Shown here: piece by piece, positions 10,638 through 22,373 of the stretch | How positions within the stretch are numbered: the stretch's first letter is position 1 | Layout: each line of letters starts with the position of its first letter | Assembly (NCBI RefSeq): GCF_001499855.1 | Contig: NZ_LQIK01000029.1 | Location: forward strand, 62,001 to 126,000 | DNA from: Mycobacterium sp. GA-0227b | Lineage (GTDB): Bacteria; Actinomycetota; Actinomycetes; Mycobacteriales; Mycobacteriaceae | Direction of reading: 5' to 3' | DNA: 64,000 nt | The notes under the pieces: model-generated | The model's database searches: none | Told to the model about the DNA's origin: nothing | What the model saw: only the letters and a program-made list of their open reading frames with translations | Made by a program: the position numbers and the translations under genes

Positions 10638-12211
10638 CGCAGGAACTGGTTCGCGTTGTTCGCCAGATCCAGCAGTGGTTGCGGCAGCGCGCCGAGCGCG
10701 AACGTCACCGCGGCCGTGGCGGTGACCACCGTGGTGCTCAACAGGCTCGGTACCACCACCGTCGGCGCGTCATCGGGTGGCTCGGTGAAGAACATCAACA
10801 CGATGACCCGCACATAGAAGTATGCGGCGATCGCGCTCGCGACGACGCCGATGACCACCAATGCGATCGCACCGCCCTCGCCCGCGGCTTTGAAGACCGC
10901 GAACTTGCTGACGAAGCCGCTGGTCAGCGGAATGCCCGCGAACGCGAGCAAGAACAGCGAAAACACAATGCCGACAATGGGATACCGCCGGCCCAGACCG
11001 GCCCACCGGGCCATCGCGGTGTCCTCCTCGCCGGCCGCATCGCGCACCAGGCCGACGACCGCGAACGCCCCGACGGTGCTGAACCCGTACGCGAAAAGAT
11101 AGAACAGCGTCGAGGACAGACCGGCCTCGTTCCCGCCGATCAACCCGGTGAGCATGAAACCGGTATGCGACACCGCGGAATAGGCGAGCATCCGCTTGAC
11201 GTCCGCCTGGGTCACCGCGGCCACGGTGGCGATCACCATCGTGAGGATGGCGACCGCCCACAGCACCGGACGCCAGTCGTCGCGAAGTCCGGGCAGCGCG
11301 ACGTAGAACACCCGCAGCATCGCGCCGAACGCGGCGATCTTCGTCGCAGCCGCCATGAACGCCGTGATCGGGGTAGGTGCTCCTTGATACACGTCGGGGA
11401 TCCAGGAGTGGAACGGTACCGCGCCGACCTTGAACAGCACACCGACCAGCAGCAGGCCGGTGCCGATCAGCGCCAGCGACGTCTTACCCGACCCCGCGGC
11501 GACGGCCTCGGCGATGCCGTCCAGGTTCAGCGTCCCCGCATACCCGTACAGCATCGCGACGCCGTAGAGAAAGAACGCCGACGAGAAGGCGCCCAGCAGA
11601 AAGTATTTCATCGCCGCTTCCTGCGACAGCAGGCGACGCTTGCGCGCCAGCCCGCATAGCAGGTACAAGGGCAACGACAGCACTTCGAGCGCGATGAACA
11701 TCGTCAAGAGGTCGTCGGCGGCGGGGAACAACAACATGCCGCCGACCGCGAACATCGTCAGCGGGAAGACCTCGGTCTGGATGACGCCGGCCTTGGTCGC
11801 CAATTGCTCGGCGACGCTGCCGGGCACCGCGGAGGCTTGGGGCGTGAACCCGTCCAGGCCGCGAATGCCGTTGTCGGCGTCGATGTTCGCGCCGACCTGC
11901 CGTTCAGCGATCAGCAGAACGCCCAGCACGCCGACGAGCAGGATCGTGCCCTGCAGGAACAGCGCAGGAGCATCGACGACGACCGCGCCCATCACCGCCG
12001 AACGACCGACGCTGCCGTGCAGGTCGCGCGCGAGCACCACCACGGCCACCAGGGCCGCCGCCAGACCGGCGAAGCAGAGCACCAGTTGGCTGGCGTAGCG
12101 GCGTTGCCGCGGCAGGAACGCTTCGACGAGAACCCCGGCGATCGCGACCCCTAAGATGATCAACATCGGGCACAGCAGGCCGTATTCGACGGTCGGCGGG
12201 GTGAGGGTCAT
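10634..12211 (-). CDS. nuoN: NADH-quinone oxidoreductase subunit N
   Basis: The 525-residue membrane protein is one of the three antiporter-like proton-pumping subunits of complex I, with about 14 helices. Characteristic segments are LDGFTPQASAVPGS-type loops, FKVGAVPFHSWIPDVYQGAPTP (the conserved lysine and discontinuous helix) and VTQADVKRMLAYSAVSHTGFM. It is the last gene of the operon. The ATG overlaps the nuoM stop by four bases (ATGA). Its stop codon overlaps the convergent TetR gene, so transcription of nuo may run into that gene's antisense strand. Confidence 0.97.
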   Translation of the reverse strand: MTLTPPTVEYGLLCPMLIILGVAIAGVLVEAFLPRQRRYASQLVLCFAGLAAALVAVVVLARDLHGSVGRSAVMGAVVVDAPALFLQGTILLVGVLGVLLIAERQVGANIDADNGIRGLDGFTPQASAVPGSVAEQLATKAGVIQTEVFPLTMFAVGGMLLFPAADDLLTMFIALEVLSLPLYLLCGLARKRRLLSQEAAMKYFLLGAFSSAFFLYGVAMLYGYAGTLNLDGIAEAVAAGSGKTSLALIGTGLLLVGVLFKVGAVPFHSWIPDVYQGAPTPITAFMAAATKIAAFGAMLRVFYVALPGLRDDWRPVLWAVAILTMVIATVAAVTQADVKRMLAYSAVSHTGFMLTGLIGGNEAGLSSTLFYLFAYGFSTVGAFAVVGLVRDAAGEEDTAMARWAGLGRRYPIVGIVFSLFLLAFAGIPLTSGFVSKFAVFKAAGEGGAIALVVIGVVASAIAAYFYVRVIVLMFFTEPPDDAPTVVVPSLLSTTVVTATAAVTFALGALPQPLLDLANNANQFLR

Positions 12212-13773
12212 GGTGTCGGCCCTTCCGCGAGTCTGGGTGCAGGGTCAGGCTGGTCGATCGTGGTCAAGGTGTGGTCGACCGCGGGATTGATGACATCGAG
12301 CGCGGGTTTCGGATACACCCCCAACACGAGCAGCAGGGCGATCAGCGGCGCGACGACGACGAGCTCGCGCGGCACCAGGTCGCGCACCCGAGCGTTGCCG
12401 TCGGTGACGGGCCCCGTCATCATCCGCTGGTACATCCACAGGATGTAGATGGCCGACAGCACAAGTGCGGTCGAGGCGAATACCGCGAGCGCCGGGAAGC
12501 GGGTGAACGTGCCGATGAGCACCAGGAATTCGCTGATGAACGGTGCCAGGCCCGGAAGCGACAGCGTCGCCAGTCCGGCGACGAGGAAGGTGCCCGCCAG
12601 CACCGGCGCCACCTTCTGCACGCCGCCGTAGGCGTTGATCAGACGGGTGCCCCTGCGCGACACCAGGAATCCGGCGATGAGGAACAGTGCGGCCGTCGAC
12701 AGGCCGTGGTTGACCATGTACAGCGTCGAGCCCGACTGCCCCTGGCTGGTCATCACGAAGATGCCCAGGATGATGAACCCGAAGTGGGAGATCGATGTGT
12801 AGGCGATCAGCCGCATCACATCGGTCTGCCCGATCGCAAGGATCGCGCCGTAGACGATTCCGATCACCGCCAGTGTCACCACCAGCGGCTGGAAATACAT
12901 TGACGCGTCCGGGAACAACTGCAGGCAGTAGCGCAGCATCCCGAACGTGCCGACCTTGTCCATGACCGCCATCATCAGCACCGCGCTGGCCGGTGTCGCC
13001 TCGACCGCGGCGTCGGGCAGCCAGCGGTGGAACGGCCACAGCGGCGCCTTGACCGCGAACGCGAACATGAAGCCGAGGAACAGCATGTTCATCACGGCGG
13101 GGTTGACGACGAACTCGCCGCTGGATACCGCGGTCACGATCTCGCGGAAGTCGAATGTGCCGGCAGCGAAGGCGTCGCTCGAGCCGGTCACCACGTACAG
13201 CCCGATCACCGCGGCCAGCATGATCAAACCGCCGAACAGGTTGTACAGCAGGAACTTCACCGCAGCTTTGGAACGATTCTCACCACCGAACCCACCGATG
13301 AGGAAGTACATCGGGATCAGCATCGCCTCGAAGAACACGTAGAACAGCAGGATGTCGAGCGAGACCAGCGACATCAGGACCATGCCCTCGACGGCCAGGG
13401 TCAGCGCGAGGTAGGTCTGGACCGACCGTCCGCGCAGGCCGGTGCGGGCGTCAGCGTCGTTCCATCCGGCGATGATCAGCAGCGGCACCAGCACGGCGGT
13501 GAGCACCACGATCGCCATCGCAATACCGTCGACGCCGAGGATGTAGCCGGTGCCGAAAGACGGTATCCACCGGTGCGATTCGACGAACTGATACTGCTCG
13601 CCGCCGGGCTCGAACCGCACCGCGAGCAGTGCGGTGATCGCCAACACCGCAATCGAGACGGCCAACGCGAACCATTTGGCCAGCACCCGCTGCGCGGCCG
13701 GCACCAGGATCACCAGCGCAGCCCCGACGGTCGGCGTCGCCCATAGCACGGTCAGCCAAGGAAAGTTGTTCAC
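12208..13773 (-). CDS. nuoM: NADH-quinone oxidoreductase subunit M
   Basis: The 521-residue proton-pumping membrane subunit has about 14 helices. Diagnostic segments are [18 protein letters not shown] (helix 5 with its key Glu), [24 protein letters not shown] and [20 protein letters not shown]. The GTG at 13773 is preferred because it gives the four-base GTGA overlap with nuoL that most neighbours in this operon also show; a second GTG lies one codon upstream. Acts in the distal membrane arm of complex I. Confidence 0.96.
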   Translation of the reverse strand: MNNFPWLTVLWATPTVGAALVILVPAAQRVLAKWFALAVSIAVLAITALLAVRFEPGGEQYQFVESHRWIPSFGTGYILGVDGIAMAIVVLTAVLVPLLIIAGWNDADARTGLRGRSVQTYLALTLAVEGMVLMSLVSLDILLFYVFFEAMLIPMYFLIGGFGGENRSKAAVKFLLYNLFGGLIMLAAVIGLYVVTGSSDAFAAGTFDFREIVTAVSSGEFVVNPAVMNMLFLGFMFAFAVKAPLWPFHRWLPDAAVEATPASAVLMMAVMDKVGTFGMLRYCLQLFPDASMYFQPLVVTLAVIGIVYGAILAIGQTDVMRLIAYTSISHFGFIILGIFVMTSQGQSGSTLYMVNHGLSTAALFLIAGFLVSRRGTRLINAYGGVQKVAPVLAGTFLVAGLATLSLPGLAPFISEFLVLIGTFTRFPALAVFASTALVLSAIYILWMYQRMMTGPVTDGNARVRDLVPRELVVVAPLIALLLVLGVYPKPALDVINPAVDHTLTTIDQPDPAPRLAEGPTP

Positions 13774-15704
13774 CACAGCTGCACCGCCAGCATCGCCGCG
13801 ACCATCAGAACCGCACCTCCGAGCATCGAGAGCGCATAGGAGCGGGCGTAACCGGTCTGCAACCGCCGCAACCTGTCCGACACGCGGCTGACCAGACCGG
13901 CGAGCCCGCTGGCGGCGCCGTCGACCGCCTCGTCGTCGATTTCGACGAGCCCGCGGGTCAGCACCTGACCGGGCCGCATCAGCATCTGTTCGTTGAATGC
14001 GTCGCCGTACAGGTCTCTTCGGGCCGCGACGGTGAGCGCTGATCCGGCCGGGACTTGTTCGGGCACAGGCTTGCGGGCGTACATCCGGTAGGCGATGGCG
14101 ATGCCCACCGCCACCACCGCCAGGATCACCGTCGTCACCACCCACACCGGCGCGACGTGGTGCACCTCATGCGCACCGACCACCGGCTCGAGCCAATGCT
14201 CGAGGGTGCCGCCGATCGCGAAGGCCGCGCCGGAGCCGACGGACCCGATGGCCAGCAGGATCATCGGCCATGTCATCACCGCCGGGGCCTCGTGCGGATG
14301 CGCCACAAGCTGATTCCCCGTCGTCCCCTGCCCTTCGGGCGTGGGCCCATCGCTCGCCTCGGAGGCCCAACGCTTTTCCCCGAAGAACGTCATCAGCATC
14401 ACCCTGGTCATGTAGAACGCGGTGATGCCGGCGCCCAGGATCGCCGCGCCGCCGAGGATGAATCCTTTGACGCCGCCGGCGCCGAGCGCCGCTTCGATGA
14501 TTCCGTCCTTGGAGAAGAAGCCGGCCAGCGGCGGCACTCCGATGATCGCGAGGTAGCCGAGGCCGAACGTGGCGAAGGTGATCGGCAGCGCCTTGCGCAG
14601 GCCGCCGTAGCGGCGCATGTCGACCTCGTCGTTCATCGCGTGCATCACCGACCCGGCGCCCAGGAACAGCCCAGCCTTGAAGAAGCCGTGGGTCAGCAGG
14701 TGCATGATCGCGAATGCGTAGCCGATCGGGCCGAGCCCCGCGGCCAGCACCATGTAACCGATCTGCGACATCGTCGACGCCGCAAGGGCTTTCTTGATGT
14801 CGTCTTTCGCGCAACCGATGATCGCGCCGAACAGCAGGGTGACCGCTCCGACGATCACGACACCCAACTGGGCGTTCGGCGCGAGGTCGAACACCGGCCC
14901 GGAGCGCACGATCAGGTAGACGCCCGCGGTCACCATGGTGGCGGCGTGGATGAGCGCCGACACCGGCGTCGGGCCCTCCATGGCGTCGCCCAGCCAGGAC
15001 TGCAGCGGCACCTGCGCCGACTTCCCGCACGCGGCCAGCAACAGCAGCAGCCCGATCGCGGTGAGCACACCTTCGCCGGCTGCGGGGGCGGCAGCGAACA
15101 CGCCCGCGTATGAGATCGACCCGATGTAGGCGAACATCACCATCATCGCGATGGCCAGGCCCATGTCGCCGACGCGGTTGACGACGAACGCCTTCTTGGC
15201 CGCCGTGGCCGCCGACGGTTTATGAGCCCAGAAGCCGATCAGCAGATAGGACGCCAAACCGACGCCCTCCCAGCCGATGTAGAGCCCGAGGTAGTTGTCG
15301 GCTAGCACCAGCAGCAGCATCGCCGACAGGAACAGGTTGAGGTACCCGAAGAAGCGACGCCGCCCGGGATCGTCGGCCATGTACCCGATCGAGTAGATGT
15401 GGATGAGCGAGCCGACACCGGTGATCAGCAGCACGAAACACATCGACAGCTGGTCGAGTTGCATGCCGAAGTCGACCTGCAGCCCGCCGACCGGCACCCA
15501 GGAGAACAGCGTCTGGTGAACCGTGCGGTGCTCGGCGTCGCGGCCCAGCATGTCGGTGAACAACACGACGCCGACAATGAAGGAGGCGAGCGCTGCGGCA
15601 CAGCCCAGCAGGTGGCCCCAGGCGTCGGTCCGGCGCCCGCCCAGCAGCAGGATCGCCGCCCCGGCCAGCGGCAGCGCGATGGTCAGCCAAACAGGAATCG
15701 TCAT
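13770..15704 (-). CDS. nuoL: NADH-quinone oxidoreductase subunit L
   Basis: The 644-residue subunit is the most distal proton-pumping protein of complex I and carries the long lateral helix at its C-terminal side. Diagnostic stretches are [43 protein letters not shown] and [22 protein letters not shown] hydrophilic loop with Glu/Gly/Pro ([18 protein letters not shown]) precedes the late helices, as in other actinobacterial NuoL. The ATG at 15704 lies 7 bp after the nuoK stop. Confidence 0.97.
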   Translation of the reverse strand: MTIPVWLTIALPLAGAAILLLGGRRTDAWGHLLGCAAALASFIVGVVLFTDMLGRDAEHRTVHQTLFSWVPVGGLQVDFGMQLDQLSMCFVLLITGVGSLIHIYSIGYMADDPGRRRFFGYLNLFLSAMLLLVLADNYLGLYIGWEGVGLASYLLIGFWAHKPSAATAAKKAFVVNRVGDMGLAIAMMVMFAYIGSISYAGVFAAAPAAGEGVLTAIGLLLLLAACGKSAQVPLQSWLGDAMEGPTPVSALIHAATMVTAGVYLIVRSGPVFDLAPNAQLGVVIVGAVTLLFGAIIGCAKDDIKKALAASTMSQIGYMVLAAGLGPIGYAFAIMHLLTHGFFKAGLFLGAGSVMHAMNDEVDMRRYGGLRKALPITFATFGLGYLAIIGVPPLAGFFSKDGIIEAALGAGGVKGFILGGAAILGAGITAFYMTRVMLMTFFGEKRWASEASDGPTPEGQGTTGNQLVAHPHEAPAVMTWPMILLAIGSVGSGAAFAIGGTLEHWLEPVVGAHEVHHVAPVWVVTTVILAVVAVGIAIAYRMYARKPVPEQVPAGSALTVAARRDLYGDAFNEQMLMRPGQVLTRGLVEIDDEAVDGAASGLAGLVSRVSDRLRRLQTGYARSYALSMLGGAVLMVAAMLAVQLW

Positions 15705-15711
15705 CGCCCCT

Positions 15712-16011
15712 CTAGTGTTTCAGCAGGCTGGCCTCGTCGACCGAAGCCGACTGGCGGGCACGGAAGATGGTCATGATGATCGCGAGCCCGATCACCACCT
15801 CACAGGCGGCGACCACCATGGTGAAGAACGCCACGACCTGGCCGTCCAAGTGGCCGTGCATCCGGGAAAACGAGACGAACGCCAGATTCGCCGCGTTGAG
15901 CATCAACTCCACGCACATGAACATCACGATGGCGTTGCGGCGCAGCAGCACTCCGGCCGCGCCGATTGTGAACAACAGCGCCGACAGGTAGAGGTAGTTG
16001 TCCGGATTCAT
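15712..16011 (-). CDS. nuoK: NADH-quinone oxidoreductase subunit K
   Basis: The 99-residue protein has three membrane helices and the conserved glutamates of the proton path: [18 protein letters not shown] in helix two and [18 protein letters not shown] in helix three. Length and motifs are those of NuoK. It starts at the ATG at 16011, overlapping the nuoJ stop by four bases. Confidence 0.97.
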   Translation of the reverse strand: MNPDNYLYLSALLFTIGAAGVLLRRNAIVMFMCVELMLNAANLAFVSFSRMHGHLDGQVVAFFTMVVAACEVVIGLAIIMTIFRARQSASVDEASLLKH

Positions 16012-16778
16012 CGGTCGTCCCCTTTGCCGTTCGTCGCCACCACCGTCCGCTTCTGCAGAATGGGGCTGACGGACAGGTCTGAGCCGGACCCGTCGGGCAG
16101 TCGGGCAGCGATGTCGACGGCGTTGTTGCGAGCGAACACACCGGGATTGGGCAACGTCGTCGGATATCCGCCGGGCCGGAACCGCTCTTCGGCGAGTTCA
16201 CGCTGGGTCTTGCGACGCTCGAAGCGTTCCCGGTGCGCGAGCACCATCGCGCCGAGCGCGGCGGTGATCAGCAGCGCGCTGGTCAACTCGAAAGCCCACA
16301 GATGGCGGACGAAGATCAGCGCGGCCAGCCCTTCCACGTTGCCGCCCGCGTTGGCTTGCGCGAGGCCGGTGAACCCGCCGGCCGAGACGTTGCCGATGCC
16401 GCCGATCAGCAGGATGCCGAAACCGACGCCGACGACGGTCGCGGCAATCCGTTGCCCCCGAATCGCTTCCACCAACGACTCGGAGGAATCGACGCCGATG
16501 AGCATCAGCACGAACAGGAACAGCATCATCACCGCGCCGGTGTACACCACCACCTGCACGACACCGAGAAACAGTGCGCCCTGGGCGATGTAGAACACCG
16601 CCAGCACGATCATCGTCGTGGCCAGGAACATCGCCGAATACACCGCTTTCGGCGCCGAAATCACCCCGAGCGCACCGAGCACCGCGATCGCGCCCAGCAC
16701 CCAGAACAGCACGGCCTCGGTGGTCGTGGTGTGTCCGGGATTGTCGGCGGCCACGGCCGCGATCAGGTCCAGCCTCAT
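16008..16778 (-). CDS. nuoJ: NADH-quinone oxidoreductase subunit J
   Basis: The 256-residue protein has five membrane helices, including the [20 protein letters not shown] segment with the pi-bulge helix that couples to quinone reduction, and [13 protein letters not shown]. It then carries a hydrophilic C-terminal tail of about 80 residues (from [10 protein letters not shown] onward) that is longer than in enteric NuoJ but usual in mycobacteria. The ATG at 16778 overlaps the nuoI stop by four bases. Confidence 0.96.
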   Translation of the reverse strand: MRLDLIAAVAADNPGHTTTTEAVLFWVLGAIAVLGALGVISAPKAVYSAMFLATTMIVLAVFYIAQGALFLGVVQVVVYTGAVMMLFLFVLMLIGVDSSESLVEAIRGQRIAATVVGVGFGILLIGGIGNVSAGGFTGLAQANAGGNVEGLAALIFVRHLWAFELTSALLITAALGAMVLAHRERFERRKTQRELAEERFRPGGYPTTLPNPGVFARNNAVDIAARLPDGSGSDLSVSPILQKRTVVATNGKGDDR

Positions 16779-17320
16779 CGCACGTCCTCGGTGATCTTCT
16801 CCGCCTCCTGCGTGACGGGTTCGACGTTGCCCAGGTAGTAGTCCTCATCGGTGCTGCCGGGCGCCATCGGATGCGGCGGCGGCAGCATGCCCGGTTGCAA
16901 CGGCGCCAGCAGCTTGTCCTTGCCCCAGATGAGGTCGGCGCGGTTGTCGTCGGCCATCTCGTAGTCGTTGGTCATCGTCAGCGCGCGGGTGGGACAGGCC
17001 TCGATGCACAAGCCGCAGCCGATGCAGCGAAGGTAGTTGATCTGGTAGACGCGGCCGTAACGCTCGCCCGGGGAATAGCGGTCGTCTTCGGTGTTGTCGG
17101 CGCCCTCGACGTAGATGGCGTCGGCGGGGCAGGCCCAGGCGCACAGTTCGCAGCCGATGCACTTCTCCAGCCCGTCGGGGTACCGGTTCAGTTGGTGGCG
17201 GCCGTGATAACGCTTCGCGACGGGGCCCGGCTTCTCCGGATACTCCTCGGTGATGGGCTTTTTGAACATGGTGCCGAACGTGACCGCGAAACCCGCGATC
17301 GCGTCGAAGAACTTAGGCAT
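16775..17320 (-). CDS. nuoI: NADH-quinone oxidoreductase subunit I
   Basis: The 181-residue ferredoxin-like subunit binds clusters N6a and N6b. Two CxxCxxCxxxCP motifs are seen: [16 protein letters not shown] and [16 protein letters not shown]. The ATG at 17320 is chosen over one 7 codons upstream because GAGGAGAA lies at the right distance and the protein then begins [10 protein letters not shown] like its homologues. This start lies inside the last codons of nuoH, an 8-base overlap. Confidence 0.97.
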   Translation of the reverse strand: MPKFFDAIAGFAVTFGTMFKKPITEEYPEKPGPVAKRYHGRHQLNRYPDGLEKCIGCELCAWACPADAIYVEGADNTEDDRYSPGERYGRVYQINYLRCIGCGLCIEACPTRALTMTNDYEMADDNRADLIWGKDKLLAPLQPGMLPPPHPMAPGSTDEDYYLGNVEPVTQEAEKITEDVR

Positions 17321-18572
17321 GTGTCTTCTCCTCTGGAGCAAGCTCCTTGGTTGCGGTCGGCTTCTCGGTGACCGGCAGCGGCGGTGTGGGGAAGACTTCC
17401 GGATCCAGCTTCTGTGCTGGGATCGCTCGGACGTTTCTGCGGCGCGCCGAGCGCCACACCGCGGCGACGATCAGCAGCGCCACGATGGTGCCGAGAGACG
17501 CCAACGTCGTCGTCACCTGGCTGAAGCCTTCGTTACGCAGCGCGCGCGCCGTGGCGACGATCATGATCCACGCCAACGAGAACGGGATCAGTGCCTTCCA
17601 CCCGAGGGCCATGAACTGGTCGTAGCGCATCCGGGGCAGCGTGGCGCGTAGCCAGAAGAACAGGAACATGAACGCCCACACCTTGGCGACGAACCAGAGC
17701 AGCGGCCACCAGCCGGTGTTGGCGCCGTCCCACATGTTGATCGGCCACGGGGCGTGCCAGCCGCCGAGGAACATCGTGGTCGCCAACGCCGACACGGTCG
17801 TCATGTTCACGTACTCGGCGAGCATGAACATCGCGAATTTTATCGAGGAGTACTCGGTGTGGAACCCGCCGACGAGTTCGCCCTCGGCTTCCGGCAGATC
17901 GAAAGGCGCACGGTTGGTTTCGCCGACCATCGAGGTGATGTAGACCAGGAACGACGGCAGCAGCAGGAAGATGAACCAGGTGCCGTCCTGGGCGGCGACG
18001 ATGCCGGAGGTCGACATCGTGCCGGCGTAGATGAACACGGCGACGAACGACAACGCCATCGCGATCTCGTACGAGATCACCTGTGCGCTCGAGCGGATCC
18101 CGCCGAGCAGCGGGTACGTCGACCCCGACGCCCACCCGGCCAACACGATCCCGTACACGCCGATCGACGTCGCCGCGAGGATGTACAGCACCGCGACGGG
18201 CATGTCGGTCAGCTGTAATGCCGTGCGGTGACCGAAGATCGAAACCTCGCCGCCCATCGGGATGACCGCGAACGCGATGAACGCGGGAACGGCCGAGATC
18301 ACCGGCGCCGCCAGGTAGACGAACTTGTCGACCCCGACGGGAATCAAGCCTTCCTTGAGCGCCAGCTTGACGCCGTCCACCAGCGATTGCAGTAGGCCTC
18401 TGGGCCCGACGCGGTTGGGCCCGTACCGCATCTGCATGCGCCCCAGCAGTTTGCGCTCGATCAGGATCGCCGCGAGGACCGACAGCATCAGGAATGCGAA
18501 GATCGCGACCGACTTACCGATGATCAGCCACCACGGGTCGTGTCCGAACAGCGTCGGATCGGGATGGATCAC
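17313..18572 (-). CDS. nuoH: NADH-quinone oxidoreductase subunit H
   Basis: The 419-residue membrane subunit forms the quinone-channel floor with NuoB and NuoD. Diagnostic segments are [30 protein letters not shown] helix (here [12 protein letters not shown]), [17 protein letters not shown] loop (here [13 protein letters not shown]) and [28 protein letters not shown] acidic loop. A C-terminal hydrophilic tail of about 60 residues ends EEKTHA. The ATG overlaps the nuoG stop by four bases. Confidence 0.97.
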   Translation of the reverse strand: MIHPDPTLFGHDPWWLIIGKSVAIFAFLMLSVLAAILIERKLLGRMQMRYGPNRVGPRGLLQSLVDGVKLALKEGLIPVGVDKFVYLAAPVISAVPAFIAFAVIPMGGEVSIFGHRTALQLTDMPVAVLYILAATSIGVYGIVLAGWASGSTYPLLGGIRSSAQVISYEIAMALSFVAVFIYAGTMSTSGIVAAQDGTWFIFLLLPSFLVYITSMVGETNRAPFDLPEAEGELVGGFHTEYSSIKFAMFMLAEYVNMTTVSALATTMFLGGWHAPWPINMWDGANTGWWPLLWFVAKVWAFMFLFFWLRATLPRMRYDQFMALGWKALIPFSLAWIMIVATARALRNEGFSQVTTTLASLGTIVALLIVAAVWRSARRRNVRAIPAQKLDPEVFPTPPLPVTEKPTATKELAPEEKTHA

Positions 18573-20962
18573 GGCTCGGCCCGCCCGATCGACACGACGT
18601 CTCCGGTCGAGACGCCCAGGCTCTGGTGCACGGCCGAACCGGGGGAGTTCAGCGGTAGCCAGAGCACCCGGTCATCCATGTCGGTGATGGCCAACGGCAG
18701 TGTGATCGAGCCGCGCGGTGTCCTTGCGGTGACCAGATCGCCTTCTGCCGCACCGATTTCGGCGGCGGTCGCCGCAGAGAGTCGCGCGACGGGCGGGCGT
18801 GCCGTGCCTGCCAGGTGTGGCTCACCGTCCTGCAGGCGGCCTTCGTCGAGCAGCATCCGCCAACCGGCGAGCACGGCCTGGCCGGCGGCCGGTGCAGCCG
18901 GCTTCGACGGCGGAAGGTCCGGTGGGACCGGTCGTCGACCCGCCCACAGCCCCAGGCGCGACATCTCGTCGCCGGCCGCCGACGCGTTCGGCAGGTTCAG
19001 CGCCACTCCGATCTCGTCGGCCAGGAAGTTCAGCACCCGAAGATCCGGGATCGCGTTCGTCTTGAGCGACGGCTGGAACGGGCGAAGGCGGCCTTCCCAG
19101 TTCAGGAACGAGCCGGCCTTTTCCACCACCGGTGCGATGGGGAAGACGACGTCGGCGACCGCGGTGACCGCGCTCTCCCGAAGCTCGAGGCTGACGACGA
19201 ACGGCGCGGACTCGATCGCCGCCAGCGCGGCCTGCGGGTCCGGCAGGTCGGCGAGTTCCACGCCACCGATGAGCAGGGCGCCCAGTTCGCCGCTGCGGGC
19301 GGCCTCCAGGATCGCGCTGGTGTCTCGGCCCGGTGTGCTCGGCAAGTCGCCGACATGCCACGCGGCCGCCGTCTGCTCGCGCGCCGCGCTGTCGGTGACC
19401 GGTCGGCCGCCGGGCAGCAGGTTCGGCAACGCGCCGGCCTCGGTCGCGCCCCGCTCACCGGCGCGTCGCGGCACCCACGCCAGCCGGGCGCCGGTCGCCG
19501 CCGCCAATCTGCCTGCCGCAGACAGCGCCCCGGGCGAGTTGGCCAACCGCTCGCCGAGCAGGATGACCGCACCGGGCAGCCTCAACTGCGGGTCGTCGGT
19601 CAGTCCGTCGAGGGCATCGGCCTCGCCGCCGGGTGCCGCTGCGGCCAGTCGACCGCGCAGCTTTGTCAGGCTCCGGGTGGCGAACGGTGCCACGGAGATC
19701 ACCTGCAGCGCCTTCTTGCGCACAGCCTTGCGCAGCCGCAGGAACACGATCGGCGATTCCTCTTCCGGCTCGAACCCGGCCAGCAGGACAGCGGGCGCGT
19801 TCTCGAGGTCGGTGTAGGTGACCGTCATCGGTTGCCCCGCGACGTGGGCGGCGAGGAAGTCCGCTTCCTCGGAACTGTGCGACCGGGCGCGGAAGTCGAC
19901 GTCGTTGGTGCTCAGCACGATCCGCGCGAATTTCGAATAGGCGTAAGCGTCCTCGACGGTCACCCGGCCGCCGACCAGTACACCGGCGCTCCCGGTTGCC
20001 GCGGCCAAGCCCGCACCAGCCACCGCGAGCGCCTCGGACCAGGATGCGGGCCGTAGCTTGCCGTCCTCGTCGCGGATCAGCGGGGTGGTGATGCGGTCGC
20101 CCTGGGTGGTATAGGTGAACGCCCAACGGCCCTTGTCGCAGTTCCACTCCTCGTTCACCTGAGGTTCGTCACCGGCCAAGCGGCGCATCACCTTTCCGCG
20201 GCGGTGGTCGGTGCGCTGGGCACATCCCGACGCGCAGTGCTCACACACGCTGGGACTCGACACCAGGTCGAACGGCCGGGCCCGGAACCGGTAGGCCGCT
20301 CCGGTCAGCGCGCCGACCGGACAGATCTGCACGGTGTTGCCGGAAAAGTACGACTGGAACGGCTCACCGGGCGCGATGCCGACCTGCTGCAGTGCGCCGC
20401 GTTCCAGCAGATCGATGAACGGGTCGCCGGCGATCTGTTCGGAGAACCGGGTGCAGCGGGCGCACAGCACGCACCGCTCGCGATCCAGCAGCACTTGCGA
20501 GGAGATGTTGATCGGCTTGGGGAAGGTGCGCTTGACGTCTTCGAAGCGAGTCTCCGCGCGGCCGTTGGACATTGCCTGGTTCTGCAGCGGACACTCGCCG
20601 CCCTTGTCGCACACCGGGCAGTCCAGCGGATGGTTGATCAGCAGCAACTCCATGACACCCTGTTGCGCCTTGTCCGCGGCGGGGGAGGTGTACTGCGTGT
20701 GCACCACCATGTCGGGCGTGCACGTCGTGGTGCACGACGCCATCGGTTTGCGCTGGCCCTCCACCTCGACGAGGCACTGCCGGCAGGCGCCCACCGGATC
20801 GAGCAGTGGATGGTCACAGAACCGCGGGATCTGGATGCCGATCAGCTCGGCCGCGCGAATCACCAAAGTGCCCTTGGGCACACTGACGTCCACGCCGTCG
20901 ATGGACAGCTGCACCATCTCCACCTCGGTGGCCGCGGTGCCGGTGTCGGCCGTCTGCGTCAT
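18569..20962 (-). CDS. nuoG: NADH-quinone oxidoreductase subunit G
   Basis: The 797-residue iron-sulfur subunit has an N-terminal 2Fe-2S domain ([20 protein letters not shown]), the His-ligated N5 motif ([17 protein letters not shown]), the [13 protein letters not shown] motif, and the CEHCASGC motif that holds cluster N7 in species that keep it. A long degenerate molybdopterin-oxidoreductase domain follows from about residue 230 to the end. The ATG at 20962 follows GAGGAGGGGGG and matches homologues; the frame is open further upstream through the inverted repeat at 20983-21042. Confidence 0.96.
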   Translation of the reverse strand: MTQTADTGTAATEVEMVQLSIDGVDVSVPKGTLVIRAAELIGIQIPRFCDHPLLDPVGACRQCLVEVEGQRKPMASCTTTCTPDMVVHTQYTSPAADKAQQGVMELLLINHPLDCPVCDKGGECPLQNQAMSNGRAETRFEDVKRTFPKPINISSQVLLDRERCVLCARCTRFSEQIAGDPFIDLLERGALQQVGIAPGEPFQSYFSGNTVQICPVGALTGAAYRFRARPFDLVSSPSVCEHCASGCAQRTDHRRGKVMRRLAGDEPQVNEEWNCDKGRWAFTYTTQGDRITTPLIRDEDGKLRPASWSEALAVAGAGLAAATGSAGVLVGGRVTVEDAYAYSKFARIVLSTNDVDFRARSHSSEEADFLAAHVAGQPMTVTYTDLENAPAVLLAGFEPEEESPIVFLRLRKAVRKKALQVISVAPFATRSLTKLRGRLAAAAPGGEADALDGLTDDPQLRLPGAVILLGERLANSPGALSAAGRLAAATGARLAWVPRRAGERGATEAGALPNLLPGGRPVTDSAAREQTAAAWHVGDLPSTPGRDTSAILEAARSGELGALLIGGVELADLPDPQAALAAIESAPFVVSLELRESAVTAVADVVFPIAPVVEKAGSFLNWEGRLRPFQPSLKTNAIPDLRVLNFLADEIGVALNLPNASAAGDEMSRLGLWAGRRPVPPDLPPSKPAAPAAGQAVLAGWRMLLDEGRLQDGEPHLAGTARPPVARLSAATAAEIGAAEGDLVTARTPRGSITLPLAITDMDDRVLWLPLNSPGSAVHQSLGVSTGDVVSIGRAEP

Positions 20963-20982
20963 CGAGCCACCCCCCTCCTCTG

Positions 20983-21042
20983 GCGAGCAGCCGCAAATTG
21001 CCCAGTTTTCGGCCTGTTTCTGGGCAGTTCGCGTCTGCTCGC
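20983..21042. repeat. Long inverted repeat, group A copy 2, inside the nuo operon
   Basis: Two 23-bp arms (20983-21005, 21020-21042) pair at 20 of 23 positions around a 14-nt loop. The outer stem (GCGAGCAGCCGCAAA left, GCGTCTGCTCGC right) is the same sequence as the element at 2862-2923. It sits in the 94-bp gap between nuoF and nuoG, the widest gap in an operon whose other genes overlap or lie within about 8 bp. It may attenuate transcription, be an mRNA processing or stability site, or be an inserted REP-like element. Confidence 0.85.
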
Positions 21043-21056
21043 GCAATGAAGCGTCA

Positions 21057-22373
21057 TCACACGCCCGCCTTTTCGGTCGCCATCAACGTGGAGGCGTGCG
21101 GATCGAACGGGCACCCGCCTTGAAGATGGTCGATGTACTCATCGCGGAAGAACTTGATCGACGAAATGATCGGCGACGCCGCACCGTCGCCCAACGCGCA
21201 GAACGACTTTCCGAAGATGTTGTCGGAGATGTCGAGCAACTTGTCGATGTCGGCCTCCGTGCCGGCCCCGGTCTCGAGGCGCTCATAGATCTGCGCCAGC
21301 CAGTAGGTGCCCTCTCGGCACGGCGTGCACTTCCCGCACGATTCGTGGGCGTAGAACTCCGTCCACCGGCGCACCGCCCGCACCACGCAGGTGGTCTCGT
21401 CGAAGATCTGCAGCGCCTTGGTGCCCAGCATGGTGCCCGCCCCGGCCATACCCTCGTAATCCAATGGCACGTCGAGGTGTTCGTCGGTGAGCAGCGGCGT
21501 GGACGAACCGCCCGGCGTCCAGAACTTCAGCTTGTGGCCGGCGCGGACCCCGCCGGCGTACTCCAGCAGTTCGCGCAGCGTGATGCCGAGCGGCGCCTCA
21601 TACTGGCCAGGGTTGGTGACGTGGCCCGAGAGCGAGTAGAGCGTGAAGCCCGGCGACTTCTCCGAGCCCATCGACCGGAACCAGTCGATGCCGTTGCTGA
21701 CGATGGGCGGCACACTGGCGATCGACTCGACATTGTTGACCACGGTGGGGCAGGCGTAGAGCCCGGCGACCGCGGGGAACGGTGGGCGCAGCCGCGGCTG
21801 ACCGCGGCGGCCCTCCAACGAGTCCAGCAGCGCAGTCTCCTCACCGCAGATGTATGCGCCCGCGCCCGCATGCACGATCAGTTCCAGGTCGAAACCCGAA
21901 CCGAGGATGTCGTTTCCGAGGAAGCCGGCTTCGTGGGCCTCGGCGACCGCGGCGTGCAGCCGGCGCAGCACGGGCACCACCTCACCGCGAAGGTAGATGA
22001 AGGCGTGATGCGCCCGGATCGCGTAGGCCGCGATGATCGCGCCCTCCACGAGGAAGTGCGGCGTCGTCAACATCAACGGGATGTCTTTGCACGTACCGGG
22101 TTCCGACTCGTCGGCGTTGATCACCAAATAGTGCGGTTTGGCGCCGGCGCCGGTGTCGTCCTGCGGGATGAACGACCACTTCGTGCCGGTGGGGAACCCC
22201 GCGCCGCCGCGGCCGCGCAGGCCGGACTCCTTCACCAGCGTGATGACGTCGTCGGGATCCATCTTCAGTGCCCGCTCGAGTGCGCCGTATCCGCCGTGGC
22301 GCCGGTAGGTGTCCAGCGACCAGGGCTCCGGTTCGTCCCAGAACCGGCTGAGCACAGGGGTCAGATCTGTCAT
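21057..22373 (-). CDS. nuoF: NADH-quinone oxidoreductase subunit F
   Basis: The 438-residue subunit binds NADH, FMN and cluster N3. The FMN/NADH glycine loop is [16 protein letters not shown], the second segment is [28 protein letters not shown] follows, and the N3 ligands are [11 protein letters not shown] near residue 350. The ATG overlaps the nuoE stop by four bases. It works at the tip of the peripheral arm with NuoE and NuoG. Confidence 0.97.
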   Translation of the reverse strand: MTDLTPVLSRFWDEPEPWSLDTYRRHGGYGALERALKMDPDDVITLVKESGLRGRGGAGFPTGTKWSFIPQDDTGAGAKPHYLVINADESEPGTCKDIPLMLTTPHFLVEGAIIAAYAIRAHHAFIYLRGEVVPVLRRLHAAVAEAHEAGFLGNDILGSGFDLELIVHAGAGAYICGEETALLDSLEGRRGQPRLRPPFPAVAGLYACPTVVNNVESIASVPPIVSNGIDWFRSMGSEKSPGFTLYSLSGHVTNPGQYEAPLGITLRELLEYAGGVRAGHKLKFWTPGGSSTPLLTDEHLDVPLDYEGMAGAGTMLGTKALQIFDETTCVVRAVRRWTEFYAHESCGKCTPCREGTYWLAQIYERLETGAGTEADIDKLLDISDNIFGKSFCALGDGAASPIISSIKFFRDEYIDHLQGGCPFDPHASTLMATEKAGV

